From NCBI RefSeq assembly GCF_014879935.1, contig NZ_JACSRD010000112.1, forward strand, positions 1 through 64,000: DNA of 64,000 nucleotides. The letters are read 5' to 3'. Within the stretch, counting starts at the first letter, position 1. Every line of letters starts with the position of its first letter. Both the position numbers and the translations under genes were made by a program. The DNA is from Prosthecobacter sp. Its GTDB lineage: Bacteria > Verrucomicrobiota > Verrucomicrobiia > Verrucomicrobiales > Verrucomicrobiaceae. A model generated the notes under the pieces. That model ran no database searches. It saw nothing but the letters and a program-made list of their open reading frames with translations, and was not told where the DNA came from. Positions 26,801 to 35,704 of the stretch are shown here, piece by piece.

Positions 26801-26863
26801 CTGCTGCGTCCGCGACGTGCGCTGCACGATCAGATCACCGGCACCTGGCCGGTTCTGGCATGA
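23858..26863 (+). CDS. Zn-ribbon Ser/Thr protein kinase with two RDD-like membrane blocks and a degenerate second kinase-like region
   Basis: From the ATG at 23858 (1001 aa): a zinc ribbon with C9, C12, C23 and C26; an active kinase with GRGGMG (66-71), K88, HRDIKPAN (179-186) and DFG (199-201); then an RDD-type membrane domain (SWLLDYLIEAALGLMVSLWL; later HDLLTGTRVV). A second segment begins GPYQVLGMLEERAEDTLLLG like a kinase N-lobe but lacks a P-loop, HRD and DFG. More membrane segments and a second RDD-like end (VDYVLMDGRPAGRARLLWRA, LHDQITGTWPVLA) close the protein. It is probably paired with the ECF factor just upstream. Confidence 0.88.
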   Translation: MNSPASFPCPRCRAPLPSAEAECPACLLSMGADADATRMLAAEKLPERRLQPGEVFGGYRIEQELGRGGMGAVYAATEAATGRRIALKVLSQRLADVESRTRFLREGRVAASINHANSVYIFGTEEIEGRSVIAMELIGGGTLQQRVAEKGPLPVGEAVDAILDIIAGLEAAEAAGVLHRDIKPANCFIDTDGMVKVGDFGLSISTEGSRDLNVTQHGVFLGTPAFCSPEQLRGEPLDVRSDIYAVGVTLYYLLTGQTPFEGANVMQLMANALDKAPRDPAKLRAGLPREIVNVLTRCLAKQAGNRPATYAELKSLLLPFRSTAPTPTSVGLRFASWLLDYLIEAALGLMVSLWLLDASEIGQDIGGWSWGMWASFLFLAGLLIVPQGLWGATIGQALVGLRVVRGDRGAPGLPRAAGRYLILYLPGLVMMLLPLAGATFNTRVLLAYALPVYRLLLFVTIRRRNGYAAVHDLLTGTRVVEKAAVHAEKAAASPIQEPVSAQNASGQEPIGPYQVLGMLEERAEDTLLLGFDPRLLRRVWLRLHPGKDGSPRHPVTRFTRLRWLASGMTADHHWDAYEAPAGTALLQLAREPQPWSVVRGWLHDLAQELEASRREGSLPPTLGLDQLWITAEQRLKVLPFTAPGPGNAPKVQAAHFLNHTAQTVLEGLAVPPAAAMERAAHAPMPAAARAWLNSLVKAAPEVALASLKPLLTMPASVSRLKRAMLLLLPASPSLLMLLGLLVTGPFMEKAREMHARHPQLSEASKVVFQFDTMEMMARFLPPPTDNDPLYAVLKEDKEKARRLLGVLLSSRYGRFVRDEAEWSSSEVKSILIQHHDRVEELVKKHPAPTAAEVAEAERVFAPTLKTVARLESSRQSGRSLMSMQDMVRFSCSLLMSLMFCSLLLTVLLRRSVLPRAFGVDYVLMDGRPAGRARLLWRALLGWLPAFGLALLLMLMKWPLMPGSLIVVCVAGMAALSLWLHSLLRPRRALHDQITGTWPVLA

Positions 26864-26914
26864 ACACGCGATCGGTCTGCGCTGCGAGGTCGCTCAAGTG
26901 GGCGGCTTGCGAAC

Positions 26915-29900
26915 TCAATACCCGAGCCAAGGGCCGAGCCAGCGTTCCATCTCCTCGACGCTCATGCCTTTGCGTTTGGCGTAGTCTTCGACTTGGTCTT
27001 TGCCGAGGACGCTGATGCCGAAGTAGTGGGACTCGGGGTGGGCGAAGTAGAGGCCGCTGACGGCGCTGCCGGGGTGCATGGCCATGCTTTCGGTGAGTTC
27101 GACGCCGGTTTTGGCGGTGGCGTCGAGCAACGCGAAGAGGATGGGCTTCTCGGTGTGGTCGGGCTGCGCGGGATAACCGGGCGCGGGGCGGATGCCGCGG
27201 TAGTTTTCCTTGATGAGATCGGCGTTGGCGATGTCGCCGGGCTTTTCGTAGCCCCAGGCGAAGCGGGCTTGCTGATGCAGATACTCGGCGAAGGCCTCGG
27301 CGAGTCGGTCGGCGACGGCTTTGGTCAAAATGCCGTGGTAGGGATCGTGCGCGGCATCAAACTCCTTCGCGAGCTCATCGGCACCGTGAATGCCGACGCA
27401 GAAGCCGCCGATGTGGTCGGTGCGGCCGCTGGATTTCGGCGCGACGTAGTCGCTGAGCGCGAAGTTGGCCTTGTCCTTCTTGATGACTTGCTGGCGCAGC
27501 GTGTGGAAGGTTGTTTTGAGCTTCCCGCCTTCATAGACTTCGATGTCGTCGCCGACGCTGTTGGCGGGGAAGAGGCCAAAGACGCCTTTCGCGGTGAAAC
27601 GCTTCTCCGCGATAATGCGGTCGAGGAGTGTGTTGGCGTCGTTGTAGAGCTTCAAAGCCTCTGCTTCGGCTTTGAGCTTCATTTCGGCATCTTCATGCGC
27701 GGAGGAGAAACGGCCTTCATTCGCGATCCAGCGTCCGCGCAGCTCCCACGAGTGGAAGAAGGGCGACCAGTCGATGAACTCGCGCAGCGTGGCGATCAGG
27801 TCCGCGCCTTCATACACCTTCGTGCCGGTGAAGCTCGGCGTGGCGATGTCCTGCGTGCTCCAGTCGAATTTTTGGCCCTTCTCGCGTGATTCGTCGAGGC
27901 TGAGGAGCTGGCGGTCCTTCTTCTTGCCATATTCCTCGCGGAGGCGGGCGTGGCGTTCTTCGTTGGATTTGATGAAGCCTTCGCGTTGATCGTCGGAGAG
28001 CAGCGAAGTGGTCACCGGCACGCTGCGGGAGGCATCGAGCACATGCACGATGGGTCCGCTGTATTTCGGCGCGATCTTGATGGCGGTGTGCGCGGGGCTG
28101 GTGGTGGCGCCGCCGATCAAAAGCGGCTGCTTGAAGCCGAGTCGCTCCATTTCCGCCGCGACGTGCACCATTTCATCGAGCGACGGCGTGATGAGGCCGC
28201 TGAGGCCGATGACATCGGCGCCGACTTCGACAGCTTTGTCGAGAATCTTCTGGCATGGCACCATGACGCCCATGTCGGTGACTTCGAAGCCATTGCAGGC
28301 CAAAACGATGCCGACAATGTTTTTGCCGATGTCATGCACATCGCCCTTCACGGTGGCGAGGACGATTTTGCCACCACCCTGCTTCGCCGCCTCGGCAGGG
28401 ATCAAATCAGCGGCGGTCAGGCCGCCAGAGCCGCCTGCATTTCCTTGAACCGAGCCTGAGTGAGCTCGAACGCCCGGATATCCTCCTCCAACCTCGTCTG
28501 GTAGTCGATGACCGCCTGCGCCTGTTGCTCCTGTGTCATGGCTTGCGCCTGCGCCAGTTGCTCCATCTGATGATGCTGTCTGCACGCCTCCACGAGACCG
28601 TGAGCCTCCAGCTCCCTCAGCCAAGCTTTGCGCAGTGAGAGCATCGGAGCCTGCTCGCTGAGGCTGCGTCGTACCTGCTTCAACTCGTCGCTGGAGAAAC
28701 CCTTCGAGGATTTCACGACGGTAGAGGTCGGGGCGGCTTGAAGCGTCGAAGTGTTCATGGAGATAAGATTCACCGGTTTGCAGCAGGTTTTCAATAGATT
28801 TGTGAAGATGGTCCAGAAGCCAGTCCTGATCGCGTAGGGTTGGCGATCCGAACACGCTGTTATCGATGATGATCAGCTCAAAAAGAGGGTTGTTCTCATT
28901 TTCGGAAGCCAGGTGAAGAGTGGTTCGCGCAGCCTGAAAATGTCCGCCAGCAGCACGTCGCAGAGGCACGATGCGGCCACCTTCCTCGACGGAGCGCCTG
29001 ACCATGTTGGCGACAGCCTGCCGCCAGGGACAGTAAACAAACCTGACTTGCAGATGAATGCCTGACTCCAGGGCGCACTGGATATGAATCCGGCTGCGGC
29101 TCAGATTCTGCAAGGTTCCATCCATGACAAGAATGGCATCATCATCAGAGAAGGATCGCGTGGCCGTCGTCTTCCCGCTGCCCTGGCCTCCGGCATTGAA
29201 AACGATCACATCGCCCAGTTTGGCGGCGCTCACGATCTTTTCGAACATCCAGTCCACAAACGCACCCGCAGGCTCCAGCGTGGCGACGCTCCACTTTTGG
29301 CGGCTTTCGCGGGTGGCGGCGTAGTCGGGGCTGAGTTCCTGGACGTTGTTGCGGTCGAGGACGTTGGCAAAGCGGCGCTTGTACTCGGTGGCGGCAGATT
29401 CGAGGTCAGCAGCGAGCTCGGCGGCGAATTTCACCTCGATGCGGCGCTCTTCGAGGCTGAGGCCGGGATAGGGCGTGTACGTGAAGCCTTCGACGGCAGT
29501 CACGTCACGGTCGCTTTCGAGTGCCTTCACGGTCTTCTCCGCGATCTCGATGAGCAGCTCGCGTTCGCGGGCCTTGCGGGCTTTTTCGGCCTCCATGTAG
29601 GGCTGCAAATACGCGACGCTCTGCTTCATCACGCGGGCGCTTTTCACGACCTGCGGCAGGAACATCTTCCCAGCGCCGAAGAGGTCACCGACGACGCTCA
29701 TGCCGTCCATGAGCGGGCCTTCGATGACGGAGAGCGGTTTGCCGAGCTTCGCGAGTGCTTCGGCGGTGTCTTCGTTGATGAAATCGGTGATGCCTTTGAG
29801 CAACGCGTGCTCGAGTCGCTTCTCGACGCTCTCATTGCGCCAGCTGAGATCGACTTCGGTCTTCTTCGCGCTACCGGCCTGGCCTTTGAACTGCTCGGCG

Positions 29901-31879
29901 TAATCGACGAGCACCTCGGTGGCGGTGGCGTTGCGGTTGAGGATGACGTCCTCGACCTTCACGAGCATCTCCGGCGGGATTTCCTCGTAAACTTCGAGCA
30001 TGCCGGCATTAACGATGCCCATGTCCATGCCTGCTTTGATCGCGTGATACAAAAACACGCTGTGCATGGCTTCGCGCACCTTGTTGTTGCCGCGGAAGCT
30101 GAAGCTGATGTTGCTCACGCCGCCGCTGACCTTCGCGTAAGGCAGGTTTTCTTTGATCCAGCGCGTCGCGTTGATGAAATCGAGCGCGTAGTTGTTGTGC
30201 TCCTCGATGCCGGTTGCGACGGTGAGGATGTTTGGATCGAAAATGATGTCCTCGGGCGGGAAACCGACCTCATCGACGAGGATACGATACGCTCGCTCGC
30301 AGATGCGGATCTTGTCTTCGTAAGTCGCGGCCTGGCCTTGCTCGTCGAAGGCCATCACCACCGTGGCGGCGCCGTATTGTTTGATCTTCGTGGCGTATTC
30401 CTTGAACTTCGCCTCGCCTTCCTTCAGCGAGATGGAGTTCACGATGCCTTTGCCCTGCAGGCACTTCAGACCGGCCTCGATGATCTCCCACTTCGAGGAA
30501 TCGACCATGATCGGCACCTTGTTCACCTCCGGCTCGGTTTGCAGGAGGATCAAAAACTTCGTCATCATCGGCACGCCGTCGATGAGACCCTCATCCATGC
30601 AGACGTCGATGACGTTCGCGCCGCTCTCGACCTGCTGACGCGCGATGGCGACGGCCTCCTCGAGTTTGTTTTCCTTGATGAGCTTCGCGAATTTCGGCGA
30701 GCCGGCCACGTTCGTGCGCTCGCCGATCATGAGGTAGTTCGAGCCGGGGCTCAGCACATACGGCTGCGAGCCGCTGAGTCGCATCGTGTGCGGATCGGCG
30801 GGGATTTCGCGCGGCGCGAGTTTTTCGACGGCCTTCGCGATTGCGGCGATGTGCTCGGGCGTGTTGCCGCAGCAGCCGCCCATGATGTTCACGAAGCCGC
30901 TGCTGGCGAAGTCGGTGGCGTAACCGGCCATGTCCGGCGGCAGCAAATCGAAGCCGGTGGGCGCGAGCGGGTTCGGCATGCCGGCGTTCGGGTAGCACGA
31001 GACGAAGCAATCCGCCTTCGCCGCGAGCTCCGCGAGGAAGGGACGCATCTTGTCCGGGCCGAGCGAGCAGTTCAGGCCGATCGACAGCGGCTTCACATGC
31101 CGCATGGCATTCAAATAGGCCTCCGTGACCTGCCCGGAGATCATCGTCTCGCCACCGGGGCCGACGGCGGCGCTGATCTGCACCGGCAGCTCCAGTTTGT
31201 CCTCTTCAAAGACCTCGCGGATCGCCACGAGCGCTGTCTTCGCATTCAACGAATCGAAAATCGTCTCGACGAGCAGCGTATCGACGCCACCAGCGATCAA
31301 CGCACGCACCTGATGCTTATACGCCTGCTTCACCTGATCGAAGGTGACGTAGCGGAAGCTCAAATCGCTCAAGTCCGGGAACTGCGACAGCGACACCGTG
31401 AGCGGTCCGATCGCTCCCGCGACGTAGCGCTTCCGTCCCGTCTGCTCAGCCACGATGTCGGCCCATTTGCGGCACTGGCGAGCGGACTCGAAATTGATCT
31501 CCCACGCGAGATCATTCAGAAACGTGTCCTCGATGATGCCCTGGAAGAATTCCGGGTTCTTCTTCCCTTCGCGGAAGAATTCCGCCTGCGCGATGCTCGT
31601 CGCCGAAAACGTGTTCGTCTCGATGATGTCCGCACCCGCTTCGAGGAAGCGCTTGTGGATGTCCTCAATGATGTCCGGGCGAGTGATCGAGAGGATGTCG
31701 CCGTTGTTCAGGATGTCCTTCTCGTTGTCGCGGAAGCGCTCACCGCGAGCGGAGGCCTCATCGAGCACGCCCTTGGCCTTATACTGCCGGATCGTCGTCC
31801 CCATCGCGCCATCGATCACGAGGATGCGCTGACGCAGGGCGGCTTCGAGTTCAGGGCGGCAGTTGGGACGGGCAGGCAT
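26915..31879 (-). CDS. metH: Cobalamin-dependent methionine synthase, interrupted in frame by a 390-codon insert
   Basis: MetH methylates homocysteine using methyl-tetrahydrofolate and B12. Modules in order: homocysteine-binding ([11 protein letters not shown]; zinc Cys in NCSLGPD and [10 protein letters not shown]), pterin-binding ([13 protein letters not shown]), cap ([20 protein letters not shown]), then the insert from about residue 767 to 1154, then the B12 domain ([14 protein letters not shown] with the Co-ligand His) and the activation domain ([13 protein letters not shown]). Without the insert it would be about 1266 aa, near E. coli MetH (1227). The insert falls in the linker between cap and B12 domain and keeps frame, so a full-length 1654-aa product is possible. 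The reading frame is open throughout. Confidence 0.93.
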   Translation of the reverse strand: MPARPNCRPELEAALRQRILVIDGAMGTTIRQYKAKGVLDEASARGERFRDNEKDILNNGDILSITRPDIIEDIHKRFLEAGADIIETNTFSATSIAQAEFFREGKKNPEFFQGIIEDTFLNDLAWEINFESARQCRKWADIVAEQTGRKRYVAGAIGPLTVSLSQFPDLSDLSFRYVTFDQVKQAYKHQVRALIAGGVDTLLVETIFDSLNAKTALVAIREVFEEDKLELPVQISAAVGPGGETMISGQVTEAYLNAMRHVKPLSIGLNCSLGPDKMRPFLAELAAKADCFVSCYPNAGMPNPLAPTGFDLLPPDMAGYATDFASSGFVNIMGGCCGNTPEHIAAIAKAVEKLAPREIPADPHTMRLSGSQPYVLSPGSNYLMIGERTNVAGSPKFAKLIKENKLEEAVAIARQQVESGANVIDVCMDEGLIDGVPMMTKFLILLQTEPEVNKVPIMVDSSKWEIIEAGLKCLQGKGIVNSISLKEGEAKFKEYATKIKQYGAATVVMAFDEQGQAATYEDKIRICERAYRILVDEVGFPPEDIIFDPNILTVATGIEEHNNYALDFINATRWIKENLPYAKVSGGVSNISFSFRGNNKVREAMHSVFLYHAIKAGMDMGIVNAGMLEVYEEIPPEMLVKVEDVILNRNATATEVLVDYAEQFKGQAGSAKKTEVDLSWRNESVEKRLEHALLKGITDFINEDTAEALAKLGKPLSVIEGPLMDGMSVVGDLFGAGKMFLPQVVKSARVMKQSVAYLQPYMEAEKARKARERELLIEIAEKTVKALESDRDVTAVEGFTYTPYPGLSLEERRIEVKFAAELAADLESAATEYKRRFANVLDRNNVQELSPDYAATRESRQKWSVATLEPAGAFVDWMFEKIVSAAKLGDVIVFNAGGQGSGKTTATRSFSDDDAILVMDGTLQNLSRSRIHIQCALESGIHLQVRFVYCPWRQAVANMVRRSVEEGGRIVPLRRAAGGHFQAARTTLHLASENENNPLFELIIIDNSVFGSPTLRDQDWLLDHLHKSIENLLQTGESYLHEHFDASSRPDLYRREILEGFLQRRVEAGTTQPQRAGSDALTAQSLAEGAGGSRSRGGVQTASSDGATGAGASHDTGATGAGGHRLPDEVGGGYPGVRAHSGSVQGNAGGSGGLTAADLIPAEAAKQGGGKIVLATVKGDVHDIGKNIVGIVLACNGFEVTDMGVMVPCQKILDKAVEVGADVIGLSGLITPSLDEMVHVAAEMERLGFKQPLLIGGATTSPAHTAIKIAPKYSGPIVHVLDASRSVPVTTSLLSDDQREGFIKSNEERHARLREEYGKKKDRQLLSLDESREKGQKFDWSTQDIATPSFTGTKVYEGADLIATLREFIDWSPFFHSWELRGRWIANEGRFSSAHEDAEMKLKAEAEALKLYNDANTLLDRIIAEKRFTAKGVFGLFPANSVGDDIEVYEGGKLKTTFHTLRQQVIKKDKANFALSDYVAPKSSGRTDHIGGFCVGIHGADELAKEFDAAHDPYHGILTKAVADRLAEAFAEYLHQQARFAWGYEKPGDIANADLIKENYRGIRPAPGYPAQPDHTEKPILFALLDATAKTGVELTESMAMHPGSAVSGLYFAHPESHYFGISVLGKDQVEDYAKRKGMSVEEMERWLGPWLGY
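28417..28758 (-). CDS. Small helical protein overlapping the metH frame (possible antitoxin or cassette partner)
   Basis: The ATG at 28758 opens a 113-aa frame, offset from metH. From about residue 20 it reads as a well-formed alpha-helical protein ([40 protein letters not shown]). In the same stretch the metH frame is Gly/Ser/Ala-rich and unlike any domain. This argues that the small frame is the real gene here. It starts inside the zeta-like domain, as in coupled two-gene modules. Antitoxin function is a guess from context; no family recognised. Confidence 0.6.
   Translation of the reverse strand: MNTSTLQAAPTSTVVKSSKGFSSDELKQVRRSLSEQAPMLSLRKAWLRELEAHGLVEACRQHHQMEQLAQAQAMTQEQQAQAVIDYQTRLEEDIRAFELTQARFKEMQAALAA
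28682..29503 (-). CDS. Zeta-toxin-like P-loop kinase domain embedded in MetH
   Basis: Key segments are [20 protein letters not shown], the Walker A loop [12 protein letters not shown] (about residues 897-908 of the fusion), [12 protein letters not shown] and [11 protein letters not shown], resembling zeta/PezT-like kinases that phosphorylate UDP-N-acetylglucosamine. The substrate here is unknown. A GTG at 29503 ([16 protein letters not shown]) could start a free protein, but it lacks a convincing ribosome site. There is no stop at the domain's end; the frame runs on through antisense-like sequence into the MetH B12 domain. The end coordinate marks only the end of recognisable sequence. Confidence 0.55.
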
Positions 31880-31926
31880 GGTCGGAAACTACCCAAAGTG
31901 CGCGAAGGGTCAACTGTCACATCAAC

Positions 31927-31953
31927 GCATCATGTTTTGAGTATATGTGATGC
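31927..31953. promoter_or_regulatory. Inverted repeat GCATCA-N15-TGATGC upstream of metH
   Basis: Six-base arms at 31927-31932 and 31948-31953, about 50 bp upstream of the metH ATG. It could be an operator or a hairpin in the leader. No known SAM, SAH or cobalamin riboswitch was recognised in 31880-32077. Confidence 0.3.
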
Positions 31954-31984
31954 TTCCAAGGAGGAAAACGGCAGTGAAGCGAGG

Positions 31985-32006
31985 TCAGTAACCATTCAGT
32001 TACTGA
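31985..32006. promoter_or_regulatory. TAAC-N6-GTTAC element, site 1 (upstream of response regulator)
   Basis: TCAGTAAC-CATTCA-GTTACTGA is a perfect inverted repeat with 8-bp arms, ending 72 nt before the response regulator ATG. Copies of its core stand before three further genes to the right. It is the most symmetrical of the four, as expected for autoregulation. Confidence 0.6.
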
Positions 32007-32077
32007 TTTTCCCTTATCGGCCGCCAGCGGAGACTGCTAGGCTCCAGCCATCTGCCGCACAGCCTCCCATTTAGCCC

Positions 32078-32755
32078 ATGAACATCCTTGTTGTTGAAGA
32101 CGAGCCGGATCTTGCCCGCCACATCGCGGGTGCGCTGACGCGCAGCGGTCATTCGACAGAAGTTCGGCACGATGGTCAGGAAGCCCTGGAGACGGCGCTG
32201 AACCGCCGTCCGGACCTCATCGTGCTGGATGTGAACCTGCCCACGATGGACGGTTTCACCGTGCTTTCGCGGCTGAGACAGTCCCAGTCATCCTCCCGGG
32301 TGATCATGCTGACCTCACACGGCGATGTGGAAAGCCGTCTGCGTGGCCTGAATGGTGGTGCGGACGACTATCTGGCGAAGCCTTTCTCCATGGATGAACT
32401 GGTGGCGCGGGTGAATGTGCTCGGGCGCCGTGGCGGCACGATCGCCGAGGGAGACGTGATCAAGGCGGGCGATGTGGTCATGGACGTGCCAAAGCGCAAA
32501 GTGACGCGGAAGGGCGAGAAGATCGAACTCTCGCCGCGTGAGTTCGAGGTGCTGCAAATCCTTATGAAGGAGCCGGCGCGCGTCTTTTCCCGCAATGACA
32601 TCTGCGAGCGCATCTGGCAGCGCGAGCACCAGTATGACACCCGCACGGTGGAGATCTTCATCATGCGGCTGCGCAAGAAGCTGGAGCTCGACGACGGGGC
32701 GAATTTGATTCGCACCGTGCGCGGCGCGGGCTACCAGATGGCCGTGACCGAATGA
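32078..32755 (+). CDS. OmpR/PhoB-family response regulator
   Basis: The receiver domain has EDEPD, phospho-acceptor D51 in LIVLDVNLPTMDG, T79 region VIMLTS and K in DDYLAKPFS. The winged-helix output domain has LSPREFEVLQILMKE and RTVEIFIMRLRKKLELDDGA. 225 aa. It overlaps the kinase start (ATGA), so the two are co-translated. The divergent inverted repeat upstream suggests self-control. Confidence 0.95.
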   Translation: MNILVVEDEPDLARHIAGALTRSGHSTEVRHDGQEALETALNRRPDLIVLDVNLPTMDGFTVLSRLRQSQSSSRVIMLTSHGDVESRLRGLNGGADDYLAKPFSMDELVARVNVLGRRGGTIAEGDVIKAGDVVMDVPKRKVTRKGEKIELSPREFEVLQILMKEPARVFSRNDICERIWQREHQYDTRTVEIFIMRLRKKLELDDGANLIRTVRGAGYQMAVTE

Positions 32756-34098
32756 GACGGTGGCCGCTCAAGATCAAAACCGGCGCCTACGCGGCGCTGC
32801 TGACCATGCTGACGCTCATGGTCACTGCAGTGTTCTTTTTCACCATCCTCTACCACCGCCAGCGCAAGGAGGTGGATGACGAGCTTCTCGACAATGCGGA
32901 CGAACTGGTGCGTGACCTGCGCAATTTCCGCGGCGCCCCGGTGAACCCGCGGCACCCGCTCAGCGCGAAGTTTGTGCCCCTGGATCTGCGTGAGCACCAC
33001 CTGATGCTGATGGGACCCGAAGGGCAGCTTTTGTATCACTCACCGAATCTGCAGGGCGCCAGCATCGAGGGGCCGCCAGGGTTCCGCACCGTGACGGTGG
33101 CTGGGCAGGCGTGCCGTGCAGGCAGCTTCAAGATGGGTGACTTCACCGTGCATGTGGCGATGAGCCTCGCGCCGCTGGAGGCCTTTCATGCGGATCTGCG
33201 TTTTGGACTGCTGATGACGCTGCCCCTCATCGGCGTGATGGTCTTTGCCGGCGGTTTGTGGCTCGGAAATCGTGCCGTGGCACCCTTGGCGGCGCTTTCC
33301 TCGGCTGCAGAGGCCATTTCGGTCGAAAACCTCTCCGAGCGCCTGCCGACACCGCCTGCGGACGACGAGATCGCGCGGCTCACCGTGGTGCTGAACAGCG
33401 CGTTTGACCGCATGCGTGCCGCCTACACCTCCGCGGCACGGTTTTCGGCCGACGCCTCGCACCAGCTCAAAACGCCGGTGGCGGTGATGCGGGCGGGGTT
33501 GGAGTCGCTGCGTGACTCGCCTGAAATCGGCTCCGCCGCACGCGAGGAACTCGACGGCCTGCTGCGTCAGGTGCGGCGGCTCACGGGGCTGATTCAGGAC
33601 CTGCTGCTGCTGGCAGGCACAGACGCGAGGCGGCTGCGTTTGGAGAGCCAGCCCTTCGATTTGAGCGATCTGGCCGCTGAGGCGCTCGACGACCTCAGTG
33701 TGCTGGCTCATGACCGCCTGGAGGTGGAGAGTGCTCTCACGCCCGGGCTCACCGTGTGCGCGGATCGCCGCCACGTGGCAATGGTTTCGCAGAACCTGGT
33801 CGAAAACGCGGCCAAATACACCCCGGAAGGCGGGCGGGTGCGCATCACGACGAAACGGGAGGGCAATGTGGCGCATCTGTCGGTGGCGAACACCGGTCCT
33901 GCACTTCCCGAAGCGGATCGCGAAGGCATCTTCGAGCGTTTCCGCCGCGGTTCCCAAGTCGGCGAAGGTCAAACCGGTCACGGTCTGGGCCTGAACATCG
34001 CCCGTGAACTCGCCCGAGCCCACGGCGGTGACTTGGAGCTGGTGCGCAGCGATGGCGAGTGGACGGAGTTTGCCCTGACGCTGCCGGTGGGTGTGTGA
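32752..34098 (+). CDS. Sensor histidine kinase with HAMP domain
   Basis: Two membrane segments (about residues 9-31 and 150-172) flank a periplasmic loop of about 120 aa. HAMP follows, then HisKA with FSADASHQLKTPVAV (phospho-His), the N box SQNLVENAAKY and the G box GHGLGLNIAREL. 448 aa. The signal sensed is unknown; the loop is small and without a recognised domain. Downstream it converges on the 488-aa gene with a 24-bp gap. Confidence 0.94.
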   Translation: MRRWPLKIKTGAYAALLTMLTLMVTAVFFFTILYHRQRKEVDDELLDNADELVRDLRNFRGAPVNPRHPLSAKFVPLDLREHHLMLMGPEGQLLYHSPNLQGASIEGPPGFRTVTVAGQACRAGSFKMGDFTVHVAMSLAPLEAFHADLRFGLLMTLPLIGVMVFAGGLWLGNRAVAPLAALSSAAEAISVENLSERLPTPPADDEIARLTVVLNSAFDRMRAAYTSAARFSADASHQLKTPVAVMRAGLESLRDSPEIGSAAREELDGLLRQVRRLTGLIQDLLLLAGTDARRLRLESQPFDLSDLAAEALDDLSVLAHDRLEVESALTPGLTVCADRRHVAMVSQNLVENAAKYTPEGGRVRITTKREGNVAHLSVANTGPALPEADREGIFERFRRGSQVGEGQTGHGLGLNIARELARAHGGDLELVRSDGEWTEFALTLPVGV

Positions 34099-34122
34099 TG
34101 CGGCCAGAATTGGCGTACCCGG

Positions 34123-35589
34123 CTACCTCGCCACGATCGGGCGATACTGCTCGATGGTCAGACGTTGCTGCGTGGAGTTGGAAAAGGTGGACCAGTTGGT
34201 GGCGAGCCAGTCTTGGGCGGACTGGTCATCGGTTTTGCGCCAGGCACGGTAGTAGCGGGCGAGAGCGTCGTCACGGCCGCGCGAGGTGGAGAGCTGGTTG
34301 GCAAGAACGAGCGAGGCACCAATGTCGGACGACGCGAGCATGTCAGCGAGGCTCAGACGAGCCTGATCCATGGAGGGCGCGACCGGGTTGGCGTCCACCC
34401 ATTGACGGAGGCCGATGGGATCGGTGGCAGCCCAGGAATTGTAGGCTCCGGCGTATCCTTCCGTGGCGAGTTCCCTCGGCTGGGAGTCGAGCCAAGCCAG
34501 CGCCTTGTCCGGCTCCATGGCCCCCCACATGGTGCCGATGTGCGTGATGGCCTGGCGGCGCACACTCGCATCGGCCAGCGAAGTGCTCCACGAGGTGGCG
34601 GCCTCGATGTCGCTGGCAGCCCAGACGGTGGCGAGCGTGGCGGCGGCTTCGTCCCGGCCCGGCCCTGCCGGAAGGGTGCGAATCCAGTCCGCAGTCGCGG
34701 CCGGATCGGTGGTTCCCCAAATATCGGCGATGGCCGCCGCCAGCGCGGCGCCGTCCGGCTGGGAGACGGCCTCGGCATAGTGCTCAGCGGCTTCCTGCGG
34801 GTGCTGCAGGGACCATTGACTGGCGACGGAAACCTCCGCAGTGCGTCTTGCGTCGGCGTTGGTCAAAGAAGCGGCCCAGTTTGCAGCAGCGAGGGCGTTT
34901 TGTTCGGCCCAAGTGGTGGCCGTGGCGGCAATGAGAGGCTGGGAGAGATATCCGGTGGAGCTGAGCCACTGGGCAGCAGCGGCCGGCGTGCGGCGCGTCC
35001 AGCCGATCATCACATCGGTGAGCGCCTGGTCTTTGAGAGGACCGCTGAGATTCTCATCCGCCCACATCCACGCGGCGCGGGCGTCCCGCGCCGCCCACTT
35101 GTTCACGGCGATGCCGATGGACTCCGAGCGCATGGTGCCGGCATGGAGCGAGGTGCGGGCGTAATCGAGGGCGGCGATGGGATCCGTGTCGCTCCAGACA
35201 GAGTAGATGCCGCGCAGGTAGTCGAGCTTGTCCTGCTCGGAGGAAATCGTCTGCATGACCTGCAGCGCCGTGGCAGGATCCTGCCGCGCAGCTTCGGCAC
35301 CCGCGTCACGGAGCATCGCTGAACGCTCCTGGGGATCGACCTCCTGCATGGCCGAGGACAGCGAGGGAGCACCGGCCTTGCCCTCGCCGGAAGACCCGCC
35401 GGGCGCGGGTGTCGTGAGCGCTTGCCCGCGATCCGGCGAACCTCCTGGCACCGCATCGCGGTGCTGGGATCGCAGGTCGGTGTCGCTCATCATGGGAGAG
35501 AGCAGCACCGTCACTCCAGCCCCTGCCGCGGCGCCAATGGCGACGAGCAGGGCGTTCGCCAAAAGCGAGCCGTTGCGGAGTGAGAACAT
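34123..35589 (-). CDS. Exported helical repeat protein (Trp/Ala-rich repeats)
   Basis: An N-terminal signal/anchor segment (NALLVAIGAAAGAGVTVLLS) precedes about 400 residues of 30-35-aa helical repeats with recurring W-A-x-x-D-P or W-A-x-x-N/D motifs (KWAARDARAAWMWA; TWAEQNALAAANWA; IWGTTDPAATADWI; SWAATDPIGLRQWV). This resembles verrucomicrobial Sel1- or TPR-like repeat proteins of unknown function. Its start is divergent from the 899-aa gene, with a TAAC-N6-GTTAC element between them. 488 aa. Confidence 0.7.
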   Translation of the reverse strand: MFSLRNGSLLANALLVAIGAAAGAGVTVLLSPMMSDTDLRSQHRDAVPGGSPDRGQALTTPAPGGSSGEGKAGAPSLSSAMQEVDPQERSAMLRDAGAEAARQDPATALQVMQTISSEQDKLDYLRGIYSVWSDTDPIAALDYARTSLHAGTMRSESIGIAVNKWAARDARAAWMWADENLSGPLKDQALTDVMIGWTRRTPAAAAQWLSSTGYLSQPLIAATATTWAEQNALAAANWAASLTNADARRTAEVSVASQWSLQHPQEAAEHYAEAVSQPDGAALAAAIADIWGTTDPAATADWIRTLPAGPGRDEAAATLATVWAASDIEAATSWSTSLADASVRRQAITHIGTMWGAMEPDKALAWLDSQPRELATEGYAGAYNSWAATDPIGLRQWVDANPVAPSMDQARLSLADMLASSDIGASLVLANQLSTSRGRDDALARYYRAWRKTDDQSAQDWLATNWSTFSNSTQQRLTIEQYRPIVAR

Positions 35590-35640
35590 ATTTCGACCCT
35601 TAAGAGACCATTTTCCCGTTCCATGGGCAATCTGGATTTG

Positions 35641-35660
35641 GTAACTGAACAGTTACTGTT
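35641..35660. promoter_or_regulatory. TAAC-N6-GTTAC element, site 2 (divergent region)
   Basis: GTAAC-TGAACA-GTTAC followed by TGTT, 52 nt upstream of the leftward 488-aa gene and 48 nt upstream of the rightward 899-aa gene. AACAGT-T-ACTGTT also forms a nested palindrome. It could serve either or both promoters. Confidence 0.6.
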
Positions 35661-35704
35661 CGAACTTGGCATCGAAAGATGCGTACTGATAAATTCCACG
35701 TCCT

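Larger units (their letters stand above)
28417..29581 (-). mobile_element. In-frame two-gene cassette (zeta-like kinase plus small ORF) inside metH
   Basis: MetH sequence stops matching the family after [10 protein letters not shown] (K766, about 29582) and resumes at about [18 protein letters not shown] (about 28405). The stretch between encodes a zeta-toxin-like P-loop kinase in the metH frame and a separate 113-aa protein in another frame at its far end. No inverted ends, recombinase or target duplication were seen, so the mechanism of entry is unknown. Exact borders are approximate. Confidence 0.7.

Noticed and set aside
29084-32074. A 996-codon open frame on the plus strand
   Set aside because: It is the mirror of metH; MetH motifs are unambiguous on the minus strand.
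31880-32077. Cobalamin or SAM riboswitch upstream of metH
   Set aside because: The gap is short and lacks the B12-box or known SAM/SAH aptamer features; only a small inverted repeat is present.
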